Shown: in pieces, positions 44,454 through 53,363 of the stretch
Layout: each line of letters opens with the position of its first letter
Position numbering within the stretch: the first letter of the stretch is position 1
DNA from: Streptomyces sp. SAI-127
Lineage (GTDB): Bacteria > Actinomycetota > Actinomycetes > Streptomycetales > Streptomycetaceae
DNA: 64,000 nucleotides
NCBI RefSeq assembly: GCF_029894425.1
Contig: NZ_JARXYJ010000001.1
Location: 9,878,501 to 9,942,500, forward strand
Direction of reading: 5' to 3'
Notes under the pieces: model-generated
Told to the model about the DNA's origin: nothing
What the model saw: only the letters and a program-made list of their open reading frames with translations
Database searches by the model: none
Program-made: the position numbers and the translations under genes

Positions 44454-45632
44454 GTGGACATGCGCATCGGAGTCGAGGAGGAATTCCACATCCTGGCAGT
44501 GGAAAGCGGACTGCTCGTGCCGCGTGCCGACGCGGTCCTGCGCCGGCTTCCCCGGCGCACCTTCACCAAGGAACTGCACCAGTCCACCGTGGAGTCGAAC
44601 AGCGGGGTGCACGCGACCCTGGCCGGCCTGTACGCCGACCTCACCAGAACCAGGCGGCGGCTCGACGCGGCCGCCTCCTCGCTGGGGCTCGCGGTCGTGG
44701 CCGCGGGCACGGCACCGCTTGCCCCGGCCGTCTCCGGACACCCCACCGCCGGCGCGCGCTATCGCCACATGGTCGAGGAGTACCGTCAGGTGGCCGACGA
44801 ACAGCTCATCTGCGGCGCCCAGGTCCACGTGGACATACCCGACCACGACACGGCCGTAGGGGTGATGTGCGCGGTCTCTCCCTGGCTGCCCGTGCTGTTG
44901 GCGCTGTCCGCCAGTTCGCCGTTCTGGCAGGGGATCGACACCGGCTATGCCAGCTGGCGCACGCTGCTCTGGCAGCGCTGGCCCACCGCGGGTCCCGTCG
45001 GCTGCTTCCCGAGCGCGGCCGACTACGACGCCGCGGTACGCGACCTCGTCCGGTCCGGGGTCATCAGCGACCCGGGGATGATCTACTACGACGTCCGTCC
45101 CTCCGCGCACCTGCGGACGCTGGAACTCCGTATCTGCGACGCCTGCCCGCGGGCGGAGACCGTCGTGCTCGTGGCCGGCCTGTTCCGTGCCCTGGTGACC
45201 GAGGCCATCGAGCTGCACGCGTCCGGCGCGGCGGTGTGCGACGGCCGCCACGAATGGCTGCGCGGCGCGTCCTGGCGGGCTGCCCGGTCCGGCCTGGAGG
45301 GTGCGCTGGTCGATCCGAGGACCCACCGGGAGGCGCCTGCCGCCGACGTCGTACGCGGGCTGCTGGCCAGGTTGCGTCCCGCGCTGGAGGCCCAAGGCGA
45401 CTGGCAGACCGTGCGGGATCTGACCGAGGCGGCCCTGGCCGACGGCAGCGCCGCCGAGCGCATGCGCCGCAAGGCACGGGAAGAGGACCTCCTGGCCTGT
45501 ACCGACCTGCTGATCGCGGACACCCGCGGTCAGCGGCGACACCGCGGATCGGCCCTCCTCACCCGCAGGAGAGTCGCGCGCTCAGCCGCGGGTCCGGCAG
45601 GTTCCGGGGCACCGGAGGTCCTGGGCAGCTGA
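44454..45632 (+). CDS. GCS2-type carboxylate-amine ligase (YbdK/EgtA-like)
   Basis: The 392-residue cytosolic ATP-dependent ligase of the glutamate-cysteine ligase 2 fold has MRIGVEEEFHIL at the N-terminus (acidic metal/ATP ligands), HQSTVESNSGVHATL, CGAQVHVDIP, and TLELRICDACP. The family joins the gamma-carboxylate of glutamate or another acid to an amine. Exact substrates vary (cysteine, other amino acids, unknown). The GTG at 44454 has AAGGAGCG upstream. It heads the set followed by an amidotransferase, an S9 oligopeptidase and a PLP decarboxylase, so its product may be a small peptide or amide that the next enzymes modify. Confidence 0.85.
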   Translation: MDMRIGVEEEFHILAVESGLLVPRADAVLRRLPRRTFTKELHQSTVESNSGVHATLAGLYADLTRTRRRLDAAASSLGLAVVAAGTAPLAPAVSGHPTAGARYRHMVEEYRQVADEQLICGAQVHVDIPDHDTAVGVMCAVSPWLPVLLALSASSPFWQGIDTGYASWRTLLWQRWPTAGPVGCFPSAADYDAAVRDLVRSGVISDPGMIYYDVRPSAHLRTLELRICDACPRAETVVLVAGLFRALVTEAIELHASGAAVCDGRHEWLRGASWRAARSGLEGALVDPRTHREAPAADVVRGLLARLRPALEAQGDWQTVRDLTEAALADGSAAERMRRKAREEDLLACTDLLIADTRGQRRHRGSALLTRRRVARSAAGPAGSGAPEVLGS

Positions 45633-45807
45633 CCCGGTTGCGCGCGATGCGTCCCACTGCCCCGCCCGTCCGCCCTTCACCCGACAAAAGCCGAGGAGAG
45701 GTTTCGTTCATGTCCAGCAATACCGCCCGGGTCGCGACCGGCAGGCGCGACCCGGGCTTTCCGTCCAGGCTCACGTCCGCCGGCTCCTGGGAAGGGGGCG
45801 GAGCGTC

Positions 45808-47592
45808 ATGTGCGGTCTGAGCGGCGAGATCCGCTTCGACGGCAGGCGACCCGACCTCGCGGCCGTCGAGCGCATGTCCGACCGGCTCGCGGCCCGCGGG
45901 CCCGACGGCCGAGGCGTCTGGACACAGGGGGCGGTGGCACTGGGGCACCGACGACTGAAGATCATCGACCTGTCCGACCTCGGCGCCCAGCCGATGACCG
46001 ACGCCGACGGCGAGATCACCGGCGTCTTCAACGGCTGCGTCTACAACTACCGGGAGCTGCGCGAAGAGCTCGGGCGCCTCGGGCACCGCTTCGAGTCGAC
46101 GTCCGACACGGAGGTCGTGCTCCACGCCTACCGGCAGTGGGGAACCGCCTGCGTGGAGCGCTTCTACGGCATGTTCGCCTTCGCGCTCGTCGAGCACCGC
46201 ACCGGCCGTGTCGTGCTCGGCCGTGACCGGCTGGGGATCAAACCGCTGTATCTGGCGCCGACGCCGGACCGGTTGCGGTTCGCCTCCTCCCTGCCCGCTC
46301 TCCTGGCTGCCGGAGACGTGGACACCTCCGTCGATCCGGTGGCCGTCCACCAGTACCTGAGCTGGCACGCCACGGTCGCCGCGCCGCGCACCGTCCTCAA
46401 CGGCGTGCGCAAACTGCCGCCGGCCACGGTACGGGTGGTGGAACCGGACGGCAGCCACCGCGACCACCGCTACTGGCAGCCGTCCTACACGCGTCGCGCC
46501 GAGTACGCGGACATGGGGCCCGACGAGTGGCGTGACGCCGTGCTGGAGGCCCTGCGCACGGCCGTACGCCGCCGGATGGTCTCCGACGTGCCGGTCGGCG
46601 TGCTGCTCTCCGGCGGCCTGGACTCCAGCCTCATCGTCGCACTGCTCGCCGACGAGGGTCAGCGAGGCCTGAAGACGTTCAGCGTGGGATTCGAGGCCGA
46701 AGGCGGGGAGAAGGGCGACGAGTTCCGCTACTCGGACCTGGTCGCCCGGGAGTTCGGCACGGACCACCGTCGGCTGATGGTGCCCTCGGAGCGGGTCTCG
46801 ACCGGTCTGTACGACGCCGTCGCCGCGATGAGCGAGCCGATGATCAGCCACGACGTGGTCGCCTTCCACCTGCTGTCCGAGCAGGTCTCCAAGGAGGTGA
46901 AGGTCGTACAGAGCGGGCAGGGCGCCGACGAGGTGTTCGCCGGATACCACTGGTACCCGGAGCTGGCCGCGGTCGCGCGCGAGGAGGAGCCGCAGAGGTA
47001 CGCCGAGACGTACTTCGACCGTCCCCACGCCGACCTGGCGCGGATCCTCCAGCCGCACATGCTGCCCCCGGACGACGTGTCGGGCCGCTTCGTCAGGGAA
47101 CACATGGCCCTTCCCGGCGCGCAGACCGCCCTGGACGCGGCGCTGCGACTGGACACACACGTCATGCTCGTCGACGACCCGGTGAAGCGGGTCGACAACA
47201 TGACCATGGCCTGGGGACTGGAGGCCCGCGTGCCCTTCCTCGACCACGAGCTGGTGGAGCTGGCCGCGGCCTGCCCGCCGGAGCTCAAACTCGCCGACGG
47301 AGGCAAGGGCGTACTGAAGGAAGCCGGACGCAAGCTCCTGCCGCGGGAGATCGTCGACCGGCCCAAGGGCTACTTCCCCGTCCCGGCCATCCGGCACATG
47401 GCGGGCCCCGTCCTGGACCGGGTGCGCGAGACCCTCTCGGCACCCGAGGCGAAGAAGCGGGGGATCTTCCAGGAGTCGTACGTGACCGAGCTCCTGGCGG
47501 CGCCCGACGAGCACCGGACCAAACGAGGCGCCAACGCCCTGTGGCAGGTCGCACTGCTGGAGACATGGCTGCAGACGCACGGAATCACGTGA
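45808..47592 (+). CDS. Asparagine-synthetase-type amidotransferase, N-acetylglutaminylglutamine-amidotransferase-like
   Basis: The 594-residue protein has N-terminal Ntn glutaminase with nucleophile Cys2 (MCGLSGEIRFDG), LAARGPDGRG, HRRLKIIDLS, and a C-terminal synthetase with the pyrophosphate loop SGGLDSSLIVALLADEG. The sequence around DLSDLGAQPMTD and GCVYNYRELREEL is of the subgroup that amidates N-acetylglutaminylglutamine in the known 'trio' of osmoprotectant genes, rather than housekeeping AsnB. It adenylates a carboxylate and amidates it with glutamine-derived ammonia. The ATG at 45808 has GGAG upstream; the stop overlaps the next start (GTGA). Confidence 0.85.
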   Translation: MCGLSGEIRFDGRRPDLAAVERMSDRLAARGPDGRGVWTQGAVALGHRRLKIIDLSDLGAQPMTDADGEITGVFNGCVYNYRELREELGRLGHRFESTSDTEVVLHAYRQWGTACVERFYGMFAFALVEHRTGRVVLGRDRLGIKPLYLAPTPDRLRFASSLPALLAAGDVDTSVDPVAVHQYLSWHATVAAPRTVLNGVRKLPPATVRVVEPDGSHRDHRYWQPSYTRRAEYADMGPDEWRDAVLEALRTAVRRRMVSDVPVGVLLSGGLDSSLIVALLADEGQRGLKTFSVGFEAEGGEKGDEFRYSDLVAREFGTDHRRLMVPSERVSTGLYDAVAAMSEPMISHDVVAFHLLSEQVSKEVKVVQSGQGADEVFAGYHWYPELAAVAREEEPQRYAETYFDRPHADLARILQPHMLPPDDVSGRFVREHMALPGAQTALDAALRLDTHVMLVDDPVKRVDNMTMAWGLEARVPFLDHELVELAAACPPELKLADGGKGVLKEAGRKLLPREIVDRPKGYFPVPAIRHMAGPVLDRVRETLSAPEAKKRGIFQESYVTELLAAPDEHRTKRGANALWQVALLETWLQTHGIT

Positions 47593-49823
47593 CCGGGCGA
47601 CACGGCACCCGGTCCCCGCACGAGGCGGCGCCTGCATCGCCGCCGGGGCTGCCTGCCCGTGGTGCGGAGCCCACGTCGGTGCAGGAGCCGGTCCGCGCCG
47701 CAGGCGGCCCCGCACTGGCGCACGGACCGGCCAGTGCCACGGCGCCCCCACCGGCACAGGAGCACGCCCGCGCCGCAGCTCCGGCCCCGGCGCAGGGGCC
47801 CGCCCACGCCGCGGCGCCCGCCTCGATGCCGTTGCCCGAGGCCGAAGGCCCGCGGGACGCCGTGACCCGGCTGCACGCGCACGGCTGCTGGTATCCCTCC
47901 GCCGCTCCCGACGGCACCGAGGTGGCCTTCATCTGCGACCGGGGCGGTGTCCCCCAGCTGTGGGCCGGGCCCGTGGACGGGGAGGGGATCCGGCTGCTCG
48001 ACTCCTCCCCGGATCCCGTGAAGGAGGTGTCCTGGTCACCCGACGGCCGCTGGATCGCGTACACCGCCGCGCCGGGCGGCGGTGAGCACTCACGCGTGCT
48101 GTGCGTGCGCCCCGACGGCACCGGCCGCCGCCTGCTGGCCGGTGCCGACCCCGAGAGTTCCGCCTATCTCGGCTGCTGGGCCCACGACGGCTCGGCCGTC
48201 GCCGTCACCCTCGCCGCACCACCCACCGCCCGCGCCCAGGCGGTGTGGCAGTCGACGGACGCCGTCCCGGCCCACTGGACGGCCAGGGACGGCCCAGCGA
48301 CCCTCCTCGGCCCCACCGCGTACGCCGTGGGGCCGGGCGGGACACCGGCGACCCGGCCGGGCGGAGGACTGTCCGCCTACCTGATCGATCCCGACGCTCT
48401 GGCCTCACCCGTACTGCTCGCCACGGAACCTGACGCCCCCACGCTCCGAGTGTGCGACCTCAGCCGCGACGGCCGGCTCGCACTGCTGCGCCGGGGGCCG
48501 CGCGGGCGGCGGGAGGCGGTCGTCCGGCGCACCTCGGACGCGGCGACCACCTTCAAACTGCGGGTCGCCGACGGTGACCCATGGATCGGGCGGTTCTCGC
48601 CCGACGGGCGGACGCTGTGGCTGCGCAGCGACGCCGACCGGGAGTACGCGGCCCTGTCCGCCGTCGCTCTCGGCCCGGACGGCACGCCGCGTGGCAGGAC
48701 CGTCGTGGCGGAACGCGAGGACAGCGGACTCGAACTGCTGGCGATGGCACACGACGGGCGGACGGCCGTGCTGGCCTGGAACGTGCGGGGCGCCAGTGAA
48801 CTCGAGGTCGTCGAGACCTCCCCGGCGCACGGAGCCCCGGACGCCGCCGGACCGGCGCGGCCGGTACCGCTGCCCCACGAGGTCGTCACGCGGGTCGCGG
48901 CGGCCGGGACGGGACGGCTGCTGCTGGCACTGTCCGGTTCACAACGCCGTCCCGGCGTGTGGTGGGCCCACGAAGGCGTGTCCCTGCTGCGCACCCCGTG
49001 GTCCTCCCGGGACGAGGACGCCGTCCCGCCGGGCCGCCCGCCCGTACGACCTGTCCTCTCGCGCCTCGCCGCCAGGGACGGCCTGCCCCTCAGCGGCTGG
49101 TACTACCGGGCTCCGGGACGCGCCCCGAGCGAGCCGGCGCCCTGCGTGATCCACCTGCACGGCGGCCCCGAGGACCAGGAACGCCCGACGTTCGACCCGC
49201 TCTACCACGAGCTGCTCGGGCGCGGCCTGGACGTCTTCGCCCCCGACGTCCGAGGCTCCGGCGGACACGGCCGGTCCTTCGTCGACGCCGACCTGGGCAC
49301 CGGCCGCTACGCCGCGCTCGACGACGTCGCGGACTGCGCGGCGCACGCGGTCACGGCGGGCCCCGCGGACCCGACCCGGCTGGCGGTGATGGGGCGCTCG
49401 TACGGCGGCTACCTGACCTTCGCCTCCCTCGTGTGGCACCCGGACCTCTTCCGCACCGGCGTCGCCGTCTGCGGCATGTCCGACCTGCTGACCTTCTTCG
49501 CCGGCACCGAGCCCTGGATCGCGGAATCGGCGGCGCACAAGTACGGCCACCCGGAGCGCGACCGCGAGCTGCTGCGCGCCCTGTCACCGATGAGCCGTGT
49601 CGACGCGCTGCGGGCCCCGCTGCTCGCCGTCCACGGCGAGCACGACACCAACGTGCCGCCGGGGGAGTCGGAACAGTTCGTACGGGCCGCCCGGGAGCGG
49701 GGTGTCCCCGCCGAGCTCCTCGTCCTGCGTGACGAGGGGCACGACTTCCTGCGCGCGGACAACCGGCGCCTGTTCCGCCGGACCGCGGCGGACTGGATGG
49801 AGCGGCACCTCCACTCCTTCTGA
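47589..49823 (+). CDS. S9-family prolyl-oligopeptidase-like peptidase
   Basis: The 744-residue protein starts with a low-complexity Pro/Ala/Gln-rich leader (residues 1-85, with repeated PAQ-type units). A seven-bladed beta-propeller of WD40/TolB-like strands follows (VSWSPDGRWIAY, GRFSPDGRTLWL), then a C-terminal alpha/beta hydrolase. The catalytic triad reads Ser604 (GRSYGGY), Asp686 (HGEHDTN) and His718 (EGHDF). The GTG at 47589 overlaps the amidotransferase stop. No signal peptide is visible, so it probably acts in the cytoplasm. In the known trio a peptidase accompanies the amide-forming enzymes; here the class is S9, not M42. Confidence 0.85.
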   Translation: MTGRHGTRSPHEAAPASPPGLPARGAEPTSVQEPVRAAGGPALAHGPASATAPPPAQEHARAAAPAPAQGPAHAAAPASMPLPEAEGPRDAVTRLHAHGCWYPSAAPDGTEVAFICDRGGVPQLWAGPVDGEGIRLLDSSPDPVKEVSWSPDGRWIAYTAAPGGGEHSRVLCVRPDGTGRRLLAGADPESSAYLGCWAHDGSAVAVTLAAPPTARAQAVWQSTDAVPAHWTARDGPATLLGPTAYAVGPGGTPATRPGGGLSAYLIDPDALASPVLLATEPDAPTLRVCDLSRDGRLALLRRGPRGRREAVVRRTSDAATTFKLRVADGDPWIGRFSPDGRTLWLRSDADREYAALSAVALGPDGTPRGRTVVAEREDSGLELLAMAHDGRTAVLAWNVRGASELEVVETSPAHGAPDAAGPARPVPLPHEVVTRVAAAGTGRLLLALSGSQRRPGVWWAHEGVSLLRTPWSSRDEDAVPPGRPPVRPVLSRLAARDGLPLSGWYYRAPGRAPSEPAPCVIHLHGGPEDQERPTFDPLYHELLGRGLDVFAPDVRGSGGHGRSFVDADLGTGRYAALDDVADCAAHAVTAGPADPTRLAVMGRSYGGYLTFASLVWHPDLFRTGVAVCGMSDLLTFFAGTEPWIAESAAHKYGHPERDRELLRALSPMSRVDALRAPLLAVHGEHDTNVPPGESEQFVRAARERGVPAELLVLRDEGHDFLRADNRRLFRRTAADWMERHLHSF

Positions 49824-49918
49824 GCCCCCGGGGGGACCGGGACGGCTGCGCCGAGCGTTTCGGCGGGCGCAGGCGGTCAACACGGTGTTCAGACCAGCGG
49901 GACGGCTTGGGAGGAACC

Positions 49919-51382
49919 ATGGATCACTCGCGGGTGCCCGTGCTGGAGGCGCTGGAGGAGTTCCGGCGTCGCGGAGACACGGTCTTCGGTCCGCCCGGGC
50001 ACAAGCAGGGCCGCGGCGTGGACCCGCGGGTGGCGGAGATCGTCGGGCTCGACGTGTTCCGTTCGGACGTCCTGTCCCTCAACGGGCTGGACGACCGCCG
50101 TCAGTCCCAGGGCGTGCTCAGCCGGGCACAGGAACTGATGGCCGACGCGGTCGGGGCCGAGCAGGCGTTCTTCTCCACGTGCGGCAGCTCCCTGTCCGTC
50201 AAGACGGCCATGCTGGCCGCGGCAGGCCCCGGGGAGAAGCTGCTGCTGTCGCGCAACGCGCACAAGTCCGTGATCTCCGGCGTGGTCGTCAACGGCGTCG
50301 AACCGATCTGGGTCCATCCCAAGTTCGACCGTGACCGGCACCTCGCCCATCCGCCGGAGCCCGACGACGTACGCCGCCGTCTCGAGGAGCACCCGGACGC
50401 CAAGGCCATGCTGCTGATCACCCCCACCGACTGGGGTACCTGCGCCGACGTCCGGGGCGTGGCCCGGGTGTGCCACGAGTTCGACATCCCCCTCATCCTC
50501 GACGAGGCCTGGGGCGCCCACCTGCCGTTCCATCCCGGGCTGCCCGCCTGGGGCATGGACGCCGAGGCGGACCTGGTGGTCACCAGCGTCCACAAGATGG
50601 GCGGCGCGATCGAACAGAGCTCCGTTTTCCACCTCCAGTACGACCGGGTCTCGCCGGAAGCGCTCAAGCAGCGGGAGGACCTGCTCGGCACCACCAGTGC
50701 CTCGTCCCTGGTGTACCTGACCCTGGACGGCTGGCGCCGCCAGATGGTCGAGCAGGGCCACGACCTCCTGGACGCCGCGCTGCACCGCGCGGAACGGATC
50801 CGGCTGGCGGCCGGAGACCTGCCGGGACTGCGGCCCATGGGGCAGGAGGTGGTGGAGGAGGGGCTCGCCGCCGAGTTCGACCCCCTGAAGGTCGTGATCG
50901 ACGTACGCGAGCTCGGGATCAGCGGCATGCAGGCCTCCGAGTGGCTGCGGGCCGAACAGCACGTGGACATCGGCGGCTCCGACACCTGCCGGATCAGCGC
51001 GTCGATCACGTACGCCGACGACGACGAGACGGAGAAGACGCTGCTGGACGCCCTGCGCGCCCTCACGGAGGGCGCCGAATCCATCGAACGCAGGCCGCCG
51101 GTACGTCTGCCCGAGCCCTCGGCCCTGGAACTGGAGCAGGCCATGCTGCCGCGCGAGGCCTTCTTCGCCGAGGTCGACCACGTCCCCGCCGACCGTGCCG
51201 CCGGGCGCATCGCCGCGGAGATGATCAGCCCGTACCCTCCGGGTGTGCCGGTGATCGCTCCCGGTGAGGTCATCACCGACGAGGTCCTCGACTATCTGCG
51301 CAGCGGCGTCGACCACGGCGTCCTGATCCCGGACGCCGCCGACCCCTCGGTCAAGACGTTGCGGGTGGTGGCGCGGCACTGA
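49919..51382 (+). CDS. Orn/Lys/Arg-type PLP decarboxylase
   Basis: The 487-residue fold-type I PLP enzyme of the short Bacillus SpeA/YaaO-like class lacks an N-terminal wing domain. Landmarks are FGPPGHKQGRG near the N-terminus, AFFSTCGSSLSVKTAM, SRNAHKS, LILDEAWGAH and the Schiff-base lysine Lys226 in VTSVHKMGG. A C-terminal domain follows from about 385. It should decarboxylate a basic amino acid or a related alpha-amino acid; substrate not readable. The ATG at 49919 has GGAGGAACC upstream. It lies 95 bases past the S9 peptidase gene and overlaps the convergent helicase gene by 32 bases. Confidence 0.9.
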   Translation: MDHSRVPVLEALEEFRRRGDTVFGPPGHKQGRGVDPRVAEIVGLDVFRSDVLSLNGLDDRRQSQGVLSRAQELMADAVGAEQAFFSTCGSSLSVKTAMLAAAGPGEKLLLSRNAHKSVISGVVVNGVEPIWVHPKFDRDRHLAHPPEPDDVRRRLEEHPDAKAMLLITPTDWGTCADVRGVARVCHEFDIPLILDEAWGAHLPFHPGLPAWGMDAEADLVVTSVHKMGGAIEQSSVFHLQYDRVSPEALKQREDLLGTTSASSLVYLTLDGWRRQMVEQGHDLLDAALHRAERIRLAAGDLPGLRPMGQEVVEEGLAAEFDPLKVVIDVRELGISGMQASEWLRAEQHVDIGGSDTCRISASITYADDDETEKTLLDALRALTEGAESIERRPPVRLPEPSALELEQAMLPREAFFAEVDHVPADRAAGRIAAEMISPYPPGVPVIAPGEVITDEVLDYLRSGVDHGVLIPDAADPSVKTLRVVARH

Positions 51383-53066
51383 GCGGGTCCGCCGTGAGGA
51401 GGCCCTTGCCGGTGATCGCCGCCAGGGACAGCGTGCGGTATCCCATGGACTCGAACAGCACGGTGATCCGGTCGCCCTCCTCACTCATCACCGTCCCCTG
51501 TCCCCACTCGGTGTGCCGCACCCGTGTGCCCGCCGGATAGGCGACGGCAGCCGCCTGCGAGTCGGACTCGTCGCTCGTGTCGCCCACCCCCTCGACGACG
51601 GTGTCCCCGGACGAGGGGGACGCGCACACGTCGCAGGCCCCGCACGGGGCGTCGTACGGCTCACCGAAGTAACCGAGCAGGAAGCGGCGGCGGCAGCCCG
51701 TGGTCTCGGCGTACCCCAGCATCATGGCCAGCCTCGACTGCTCGAGTCTGCTGCGTGACCGTGCCTCCTCCTCCGCACGTGCGGCCGCGTCCTCGGGGGT
51801 CGTCCCGGGAACGGCGCGTACCCGCCCGTCGTCCTCGGTGTGCACGGCACCCGCCTGCTCCAGGAGATTGACCGCCGCTGTCACGCGTCTGCGCGAGAGG
51901 TCCGTCTCCTTCCGGATGTCGTCCGGCTCGGTCGGAGTGTCGCGCGCATGGATGCGCTCCGCGACCGTGCCCAGGGTTTCCTCGTCGGGCGCGCGCGTCG
52001 CGAAGAGGCGCTGGAGGCCGCTGTCCTGCGGCCGGTAGTGGAGGACGGCGAGTGCGGGCCCGCCGTCGCGTCCCGCACGGCCGATCTCCTGGTAGTAGGC
52101 GTCGAGCGAGCCGGGTACGGAGGCGTGCAGCACGAACCGTACGTCCTCCTTGTCGATGCCCATGCCGAAGGCCGAGGTGGCGACCACGACGTCGGTCTCG
52201 CCGGCCAGGAAGGCATCGTGCACCCGGGAGCGCTCACCGGCTGTCAGCCCGGCGTGGTAGGCGGCGGCCGACAGCCCCAGCGCGGCCAGGTCGTCCGCGT
52301 ACGCCTCGGCGTCCCGGCGGGTGGCGGTGTAGACGATGCCCGGCTTGGGCTCCGCCGCGGCGCGCTCCACGACCTCCCGACGCTTGTCCGTGTCGCCCAG
52401 GAAGCGGCGCACCTCCAACGCGATGTTCGGCCGGTCGAAACCGGCCACGACCAACGCCGGATCTTCCATGCCGAGCCGCTCCACGATCTCCTCGCGTACC
52501 GGTGGGGCGGCCGTGGCGGTCAGAGCGAGGACCGGGGGCCTGCCCACGCGCTGGGCCGCCTGGGCCAGGCGGAGGTAGTCGGGGCGGAAGTCGTGGCCCC
52601 AGGCGGCGACGCACTGGGCCTCGTCGACGACGAACAACGACGGTGCGGCCCGGGCCAGGCGCTCGACCACCTCGTCCTTGGCGAGCTGCTCGGGGGAGAG
52701 GAACAGGAACTCCGCGTCACCGTGCCGGACCGCGTCCCAGGCGGCGTCCGCCTCTCCGGCCGCCTGCGCGGAGTTGACCGCGACGGCGTCCGGGGCGTCG
52801 TCGTGACGGAGCAGGCCGGCGATCTGGTCCCGCTGGAGGGCGATGAGCGGGGAGACCACCACTGTGGGCCCGGGCAGCAGCAGGCCGGGCACCTGGTACA
52901 CGGCCGACTTCCCGGCGCCGGTGGGCATGACGGCCAGAGTGTCCCGGCCCCGCATGACCGCTTCCATCGCGGTCAGCTGCCCCGGCCGCAGGTCACTCCA
53001 GCCGAACACGTCGTCGGCGGTCCGCGCCAACCGGTCCGAGACGCTGGGACTCCTCTTGTGGGGCAT
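51351..53066 (-). CDS. RecQ-like ATP-dependent DNA helicase, short form
   Basis: The 571-residue SF2 helicase has Walker A MPTGAGKSAVYQVPG, DEAx box VVDEAQCVAAWGHDFRPDY, TATAAP, motif V ATSAFGMGIDKEDVRFVLH and arginine finger YYQEIGRAGRDG. A RecQ zinc-binding domain follows: CRRRFLLGYFGE with CGACDVC. There is no HRDC domain; the C-terminus ends in a small SH3-like VRHTEWGQGTVMS segment. Such RecQ-like proteins (often two per Streptomyces) unwind 3'-5' in repair. DEAQ replaces the usual DEAH. The ATG at 53066 has AAGGGA 6 bases upstream. The gene is last in a minus-strand run with a small protein and the ANTAR-PP2C gene. Confidence 0.9.
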   Translation of the reverse strand: MPHKRSPSVSDRLARTADDVFGWSDLRPGQLTAMEAVMRGRDTLAVMPTGAGKSAVYQVPGLLLPGPTVVVSPLIALQRDQIAGLLRHDDAPDAVAVNSAQAAGEADAAWDAVRHGDAEFLFLSPEQLAKDEVVERLARAAPSLFVVDEAQCVAAWGHDFRPDYLRLAQAAQRVGRPPVLALTATAAPPVREEIVERLGMEDPALVVAGFDRPNIALEVRRFLGDTDKRREVVERAAAEPKPGIVYTATRRDAEAYADDLAALGLSAAAYHAGLTAGERSRVHDAFLAGETDVVVATSAFGMGIDKEDVRFVLHASVPGSLDAYYQEIGRAGRDGGPALAVLHYRPQDSGLQRLFATRAPDEETLGTVAERIHARDTPTEPDDIRKETDLSRRRVTAAVNLLEQAGAVHTEDDGRVRAVPGTTPEDAAARAEEEARSRSRLEQSRLAMMLGYAETTGCRRRFLLGYFGEPYDAPCGACDVCASPSSGDTVVEGVGDTSDESDSQAAAVAYPAGTRVRHTEWGQGTVMSEEGDRITVLFESMGYRTLSLAAITGKGLLTADPLSAAPPPATS

Positions 53067-53077
53067 GCCCATTCCCT

Positions 53078-53278
53078 TCACGGTCTGGGGGTGGTGCGGT
53101 GCCACCTCGGGCGGGTGTCGCCCCCACGACGTCCTGCCCTGAGGGAAAGGCCGCAGACCGTCTGGTTCGTGCCCGGCTCCCAGGCGTGGACTTCTCCGGC
53201 GGGCAGCCGACGGCGGCCCTCCTCTTCGTCCGTCCACCGACCGGACGCAGCGACGGCGTACTCCTTGACTCGTGGCAT
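53078..53278 (-). CDS. Small conserved hypothetical protein
   Basis: The 66-residue protein reads MPRVKEYAVAASGRWTDEEE with a central VHAWEPGTNQTVCGLSL. The ATG at 53278 has GGAGACGTC directly upstream. It lies 11 bases before the helicase start and 85 after the phosphatase stop on the same strand. I believe similar short proteins with the EPGTNQT-CGLSL core exist in many Streptomyces, but the C-terminal 20 residues here are all Arg/Gly-rich and may be a diverged or frameshifted end. Function unknown. Confidence 0.6.
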   Translation of the reverse strand: MPRVKEYAVAASGRWTDEEEGRRRLPAGEVHAWEPGTNQTVCGLSLRAGRRGGDTRPRWHRTTPRP

Positions 53279-53363
53279 GACGTCTCCCCGATCGTTCGGG
53301 ACAACGCGTTCCCCACCTGCCCGGACACAAGCCTCCAGCTCATTTACCGGGGTTGACCGTGCC

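Noticed and set aside
44454..45632. Gamma-glutamylcysteine synthetase for glutathione
   Set aside because: Actinobacteria use mycothiol; the gene sits with an amidotransferase and decarboxylase and no GshB partner is present.
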